DNA from: Bacillota bacterium
GTDB taxonomy: Bacteria > Bacillota > Clostridia > Oscillospirales > Ruminococcaceae
NCBI GenBank assembly: GCA_023439835.1
Contig: JAEXUW010000016.1
Coordinates: forward strand, 56,362 to 120,361
Reading direction: 5' to 3'
Length of the DNA stretch: 64,000 nucleotides
Shown: positions 59,636-64,000 of the stretch, in pieces
Layout: every line of letters begins with the position of its first letter
How positions within the stretch are numbered: the stretch's first letter is position 1
Position numbers and translations under genes: made by a program
The notes under the pieces: generated by a model
Told to the model about the DNA's origin: nothing
Seen by the model: only the letters and a program-made list of their open reading frames with translations
The model's database searches: none

Positions 59636-61680
59636 TGAGTATTAAGCCCGAAATTCTCGCTCCCGCTGGGAGTATGGAGTCGCTAATTTCAGCGCTCAGA
59701 TGCGGCGCGGATGCTGTTTATATCGGCGCAAAAAGCTTTTCAGCCAGACAAAACGCAACAAACTTTGATAATGACGAGCTTAAAGAGGCTTGCGAGCTTG
59801 CGCACAAAAGCGGTGCTAAAATATATCAGACCATAAATACGCTTTTTTTTGACAGTCAGCAAAAAGAGCTTGAGCGTGCTATTGCCTATTCTGCTGAAAT
59901 CGGCATTGACGCGCTGATTATTCAGGATTTGGGCGCTTTATATCTTGCGAGAAAAATCCTGCCTGATATGCCTCTTCACGCTTCAACTCAAATGACAATT
60001 CACACTCAAAACGGCGCATTGACAGCCAAAGAGCTTGGCTTTTCAAGAGTAATACTTTCTCGAGAAATGTCGGGCGCCGATATCAATAAAATTGCGAAGC
60101 TTGGAATTGAAACCGAGGTTTTTGTTCACGGTGCGCTGTGCATGTCCGTTTCGGGGCAGTGCTATATGAGCGCAATGATAGGCTCACGAAGTGCTAACAG
60201 AGGGCTTTGTGCACAGGCATGCAGGCTTCCGTTCTCCGCTGTTTTCGGCGAAAAGCGGTGCGATTTGTCCTTAAAGGATATGTGTCACATTCCGCACATT
60301 TCAAAGCTTTTGAATATGGGCGTTTCCTCGTTAAAAATTGAGGGAAGAATGAAACGTCCCGAATATGTTGCGGCGGCTGTAACAGCTTGCCGTGCGGCGA
60401 TAAACGGTGAAGAGCCTGACCTTGATACGCTTCAGGCGGTTTTTTCAAGAAGCGGCTTTACCGACGGTTATTTTTCGGGGAAAACAGGCGAGGCAATGTT
60501 CGGCACACGAAATAAAGAGGACGTTGTTTCAGCGACAGATGTTTTGCCGGCTCTGTCCGAGCTTTACAGAAAAGAAAGAAAAGCCGCCTCCGTCAGCTTT
60601 GATTTGAAACTAAAGCTTGACAAGCCGTCCGAGCTTACCGTTACCGATGACGACGGGAAAAGCACAACCGTAACGGGCGAAGCTCCTCAGCCTGCGATTA
60701 ACCGCCCGACCGATTTGGCACAGGCCGAAAAACAGCTTTCAAAGCTTGGCGGAACCATATATGAATACAAAAGCGCCGTTGCGGATATTGACGACGGCTT
60801 AATGCTTCCTGCATCCGCGCTAAATGAGCTTAGAAGAACCGCAATCGAAAGCCTTGACACACTAAGAATTAAAGAAAACACAATCATAAAAACAGTTTAT
60901 CCTTTTGATGAAAAATTCCCTAAAAGCGAGATTTTGAAAAAGCCACGCTTTCGTCTTGACGTAAAAACCGCAGCCGCTCTTGACGGAGCCAACATTTCAG
61001 AGGTCGAGGCTGTGACAATTCCGCTTGACCAAGCCGAAAAAGCAACCGCCTTTATTGATAAGAGTAAGCTAATACTGTCGCTTCCTCGATATATGAAAAA
61101 CGAAAGCGAAATAGCAAACAAGCTTAAAGCATTAAAAGCGTCGGGCTTTGAAAGAATTGAGTGCCAGAACCTTGCCCACATTAAAACAGGACGTGAGCTA
61201 GGCATGAAAATGTCAGGCGGCTATGGTCTTAACATTACAAACTCACTTGCCTTGAAACAGCTTTCCGAGCTTGGAGTTTCATACTGTCAGCTTTCCTTTG
61301 AATGCACGCTTGACCAGATAGAAAAATTATCATCACAAATTCCAATCGGCGTCATTGGCTATGGGCGACTTGCGCTGATGCTCACTGTGAACTGCCCAAT
61401 AAAACAGGCTGTCGGCTGTAAAAGCTGTACTCACAAGCTAACCGACCGAACGGGACGTAGTTTTCCTGTAATATGCGATGAAAACGCCTGTGAAATCTTC
61501 AACAGCGATGTTCTTTTCATGGCTGACAGGCTCACTGAAATCAAAGGCGCTTCATTTATAACTCTGAAATTCACAAATGAAAGCGCCGATGAAATCAACA
61601 AAATAATTCATGCTTATAAATCGGGTGAAAAACCCTCAGGTGAGTTTACAAGAGGCTTGTATTACAGGGGGATAATCTAA
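59635..61680 (+). CDS. Peptidase U32 family protein (RlhA/YdcP type)
   Basis: 681 residues. The U32 signature EVFVHGALCMSVSGQCYMS is present, with an N-terminal LAPAGSMESLISALRCGADAVYIG barrel start, a central inserted domain (DUF3656-like) and C-terminal cysteines NCPIKQAVGCKSCTH. Members of this family, despite the protease name, hydroxylate RNA bases (for example 23S C2501 by RlhA) and carry iron-sulfur clusters. Linkage to zapA is common in Firmicutes. Confidence 0.88.
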   Translation: MSIKPEILAPAGSMESLISALRCGADAVYIGAKSFSARQNATNFDNDELKEACELAHKSGAKIYQTINTLFFDSQQKELERAIAYSAEIGIDALIIQDLGALYLARKILPDMPLHASTQMTIHTQNGALTAKELGFSRVILSREMSGADINKIAKLGIETEVFVHGALCMSVSGQCYMSAMIGSRSANRGLCAQACRLPFSAVFGEKRCDLSLKDMCHIPHISKLLNMGVSSLKIEGRMKRPEYVAAAVTACRAAINGEEPDLDTLQAVFSRSGFTDGYFSGKTGEAMFGTRNKEDVVSATDVLPALSELYRKERKAASVSFDLKLKLDKPSELTVTDDDGKSTTVTGEAPQPAINRPTDLAQAEKQLSKLGGTIYEYKSAVADIDDGLMLPASALNELRRTAIESLDTLRIKENTIIKTVYPFDEKFPKSEILKKPRFRLDVKTAAALDGANISEVEAVTIPLDQAEKATAFIDKSKLILSLPRYMKNESEIANKLKALKASGFERIECQNLAHIKTGRELGMKMSGGYGLNITNSLALKQLSELGVSYCQLSFECTLDQIEKLSSQIPIGVIGYGRLALMLTVNCPIKQAVGCKSCTHKLTDRTGRSFPVICDENACEIFNSDVLFMADRLTEIKGASFITLKFTNESADEINKIIHAYKSGEKPSGEFTRGLYYRGII

Positions 61681-62034
61681 TAGTATTAAGAAAATAGTTG
61701 TTAGCAGTTAGTATCAGCTTTTGCGACAATGAGAATAGCTAACAAGTGTCGCCTATCAACTTCAAGGCACATGCCTATAAATAGGCGAGCCGTTGGAATA
61801 GTACCCAAGCGAAAACGGCGCATTTATCAACGCTATTAATCCGGCGCAGCCGTCACTCGAAGCAATAGTCACGCTAACAAAAGCGTCAATAAAACGCTAA
61901 ATGAAAAGTCAAATCCAAGTCCAGCGAACGACTGCGTGTTCACAAATACCTTTGTGAACTAAGCGCTAGTGAGCGGGGAAACTTGTCAAGAGCCCTCGGC
62001 GAGAGGGTGCTTCTTTTGTTACTTTTCTTGCACA
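61681..62034 (+). repeat. Dispersed structured element, copy C (complete)
   Basis: Begins at the first base after the U32 stop codon. It has the 5' module with GCGACA/TGTCGC, the core with GCCT/AGGC, the covaried GCCTA/TAGGC hairpin with a TAAA tetraloop, GCCGTT/AACGGC, and the invariant 31-mer at 61784-61814; then ACGCT/AGCGT, the GTTCACAAA/TTTGTGAAC hairpin and the AGCCCTC/GAGGGTGCT terminator-like hairpin, ending in the sequence TTACTTTTCTTGCAC. Confidence 0.8.
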
Positions 62035-62095
62035 AGAAACCAACCAATTCAAGTCAATCTGCAAATCAAAAAACATTATCATTATGGAGATTACC

Positions 62096-62536
62096 ATGAA
62101 ACTGCTGATAAAAAAACTTACCGAAAGCGCCTCTCTTCCTCTCAGAGCAACCGAGCACAGCGCCGGCGCCGATTTATTCGCCTGCATAGATTCACCCGTC
62201 ACAATTTCACCCGGCGAGATAAAAATGCTTCCCACCGGCATCAGCGTCGAATGTGATGACAAAAACACCGCCTTGCTCATTTATGCGAGAAGCTCTCTTG
62301 CCTCAAAGTATGGGATTACTTTAGCGAACAGTGTGGGCGTTGTGGACAGCGATTATCGGGGTGAAATAAAGATTCCATTAATCAATTTGGGAAGCCAGCC
62401 CTATGAAATTACAAACGGCGAAAGAATTGCCCAGCTTGTCGTGACACCGGTGCTTTTCCCAAAAATCGAACAGTCGGATACCCTTTCTGAAACCGCACGA
62501 GGTGAAGGCGGCTTCGGCTCAACAGGAAAATTATAA
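62096..62536 (+). CDS. dut: Deoxyuridine 5'-triphosphate nucleotidohydrolase
   Basis: Hydrolyses dUTP to dUMP and keeps uracil out of DNA. 146 residues with the trimeric-dUTPase motifs HSAGADLFA, YARSSLASKYGITLANSVGVVDSDYRGEI and ERIAQLVVTPV, and the C-terminal GEGGFGSTGKL arm. ATG 62096 has GGAG upstream; the ORF's earlier ATG is rejected for lack of one. Confidence 0.95.
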   Translation: MKLLIKKLTESASLPLRATEHSAGADLFACIDSPVTISPGEIKMLPTGISVECDDKNTALLIYARSSLASKYGITLANSVGVVDSDYRGEIKIPLINLGSQPYEITNGERIAQLVVTPVLFPKIEQSDTLSETARGEGGFGSTGKL

Positions 62537-62550
62537 TTGTCGGAGGGTTT

Positions 62551-63705
62551 ATGTTAATATACAACGCAAAAATATACACAATGGATAACGATATAATCGA
62601 AAACGGATATGTCGAGATATCGGGTGAAAAAATATTAAAAGTGTCGCAGGGTGCTCCCAAAAGCACAGGCGACGACGATATAAACGCGGGGGGAAAGCTT
62701 TTATTCCCCGGCTTTATCGACGCACACACTCATCTTGGAATAATCGAGGACGGGCTTGGCTTTGAGGGGGACGACAGCAACGAGGAAACCGACCCTGTCA
62801 CTCCTCAGCTTCGTGCCGCCGACGGAATCAACCCCTTTGACCGCTGCTTTGAAGAAGCTCGTGCAGCCGGCATAACCACCGCCGTTGTTTCCCCGGGGAG
62901 TGCTAATACAATCTGCGGCTCGGTCTGTGCGATAAAAACCACAGGCAGACGTATTGACGATATGTTCTTTAAAACAGTAGCAATGAAATTCGCTCTCGGT
63001 GAAAATCCAAAATCGGTCTACAACTCCAAAAACGAAACTCCCGTTACTCGAATGGCGACAGCCGCGCTTATCAGAGAGGCTCTTTTTAAAGCCAAAAAAT
63101 ACGCACTTGATATTGAAAACGCAAAAAACGACGATACTCTTGATGATCCCGAATTTGATATAAAAAGCGAGGCGCTTCTTCCGCTTCTTGAAAGGAAAAT
63201 CTCGGCGCATTTTCACGCTCACCGTGCCGACGATATTTTCACCGCAATAAGAATCTGCAAGGAATTTGAGCTTGACTGTGTGCTCGTCCACGCAACCGAA
63301 GGCTATATGGTCGCCGACATTTTGGGTGAGGAAGAAATTCCGGCGATTGTCGGCCCTGTTTTGTGCGACCGCTCAAAGCCGGAGCTTAGCCGTCAAAGCA
63401 TCGAAAACTCAGGCGTTTTGAATAAAAACGGTGTCAAAACCGCAATCTGCACAGACCATCCAGAGGTACCCATTCAGTATCTTCCGCTTAGCGGTGCTAT
63501 CTCTGTTAAGGGCGGAATGGACAGGCTTTGTGCGCTTAAAGCTATGACAATTATTCCCGCTGAAATCTGCGGAATTTCGAATAGAGTCGGCTCAATATCC
63601 GTCGGGAAGGATGCCGACCTGGTTTTATTTGACGGCGACCCGCTGAACGTAATGACAAGTCCGGAAATGGTAATGATAAATGGAAAGATTGTTTTTAAAG
63701 GTTAA
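62551..63705 (+). CDS. Amidohydrolase-family protein (imidazolonepropionase-like)
   Basis: A 384-residue metal-dependent hydrolase. N-terminal composite sheet and FPGFIDAHTHLGI (HxH), HFHAHRADD (His ligands), VLVHATEGYM and the Asp in ICTDHPEVP fit the family; the C-terminus, GSISVGKDADLVLFDGDPL, closes the composite domain. GGAGGG precedes the ATG. Substrate unknown. Element copy D starts one base after its stop codon. Confidence 0.85.
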   Translation: MLIYNAKIYTMDNDIIENGYVEISGEKILKVSQGAPKSTGDDDINAGGKLLFPGFIDAHTHLGIIEDGLGFEGDDSNEETDPVTPQLRAADGINPFDRCFEEARAAGITTAVVSPGSANTICGSVCAIKTTGRRIDDMFFKTVAMKFALGENPKSVYNSKNETPVTRMATAALIREALFKAKKYALDIENAKNDDTLDDPEFDIKSEALLPLLERKISAHFHAHRADDIFTAIRICKEFELDCVLVHATEGYMVADILGEEEIPAIVGPVLCDRSKPELSRQSIENSGVLNKNGVKTAICTDHPEVPIQYLPLSGAISVKGGMDRLCALKAMTIIPAEICGISNRVGSISVGKDADLVLFDGDPLNVMTSPEMVMINGKIVFKG

Positions 63706-63706
63706 T

Positions 63707-64000
63707 GCCTTGTTTCAATCCAAGCTTCAAGGCACATAACTTCCAAAAGGCGAGCCGTTGGAATAGTACCCAAGCGAAAGCGGCGCATTTATCACCCCTA
63801 TAAAACCGGCGCAGCCGTCACTCAACGTATCAATGTCACCAAAGCGAAGTCCCAAAACTCACAAAAAAGCTTCATTAATCACTGTTAGCACCGAAATGCT
63901 TGCTAAAAGCAAGCATCGTGTGCGCCTGAACCGTCAGAAGCCCTCGGCGAGAGGGTGCTTCTTTTGTTACTTTTCTTGCACAAGCAAGAAAAGTAAAGAA
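63707..64000 (+). repeat. Dispersed structured element, copy D (runs to the window edge)
   Basis: Core with GCCTTG/CAAGGC, CTT/AAG with a CCAA loop, the invariant 31-mer at 63749-63779, and GCGC/GCGC. Its middle module differs from A and C but holds an analogous ATGCTTGC/GCAAGCAT hairpin. The 3' end is AGAAGC-CCTC/GAGG-GCTTCT, a terminator-like stem followed by TTTTG, then the palindrome TTACTTTTCTTGC/GCAAGAAAAGTAA. The copy may continue beyond the window. Confidence 0.8.

Overview
The window looks like chromosome of a low-to-mid GC, Gram-positive, anaerobic gut-type Clostridia, most likely Oscillospiraceae/Ruminococcaceae (inference). The evidence is RNase Y, a threonine T-box, the rimP-nusA-ylxR-ylxQ-infB order, a SpoVAC homologue, SD-driven starts with many TTG/GTG initiators, TTGACA-17-TATAAT promoters, a GH26 lipoprotein and a sortase-type NPxTG surface protein. 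No rRNA, tRNA, CRISPR array, transposase or phage gene was seen.

Layout. 1-2259 holds secD (cut by the left edge) and secF. 2377-13050 (minus strand) is a complete C-P lyase phosphonate operon, phnD-C-E-E-G-H-I-J-K-M-L, then a PHP phosphoesterase and a hexapeptide acetyltransferase. It has no phnN, phnP or phnF, and the PHP enzyme probably takes the place of PhnP (and removes the need for PhnN). glyS (plus strand) diverges from it. 14745-24816 (minus) is a small unknown gene, then gltX and the translation operon rimP-nusA-ylxR-ylxQ-infB-rbfA-nrnA-truB-ribF. 25103-29648 has a DUF4830-like protein whose gene overlaps rsuA out of frame, a sugar-ABC ATPase (msmK type), three small unknown genes and a YfcE-type phosphoesterase. 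30187-33239 (minus) has an O-antigen-ligase-like protein and RNase Y. 33389-36993 is a T-box unit (small membrane protein, thrS) and an AEC transporter. 37224-40477 has a probably abundant wall-anchored protein and a GH26 lipoprotein.

40488-50160 is mostly sensing and signalling: a YkgJ-type cysteine cluster protein, SpoVAC, a PP2C phosphatase, a PocR-domain soluble MCP, an amidohydrolase, 6-phosphofructokinase, a PAS-GGDEF-EAL protein and an OmpR/HK pair. 50326-53946 (minus) holds a glycosyltransferase and serC-serA. 54568-57309 is an ECF sigma factor with a beta-propeller membrane partner, preceded by a cluster of TGTTGAAAA-type boxes. 57443-58997 is a tandem pair of zinc-ribbon membrane proteins. 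59279-63705 has zapA, a U32 peptidase/hydroxylase, dut and an amidohydrolase.

The most interesting unexplained feature is a family of intergenic elements, all on the plus strand and all 3' of plus-strand genes, at 29704-30098, 50199-50294, 61681-62034 and 63707-64000. All four share an identical 31-nt block inside a core that can fold into at least four helices. Flanking modules, including a terminator-like hairpin, are shuffled between copies, and several stems show compensatory change. This fits a dispersed structured RNA or non-autonomous mobile element that I cannot match to a known family from memory.
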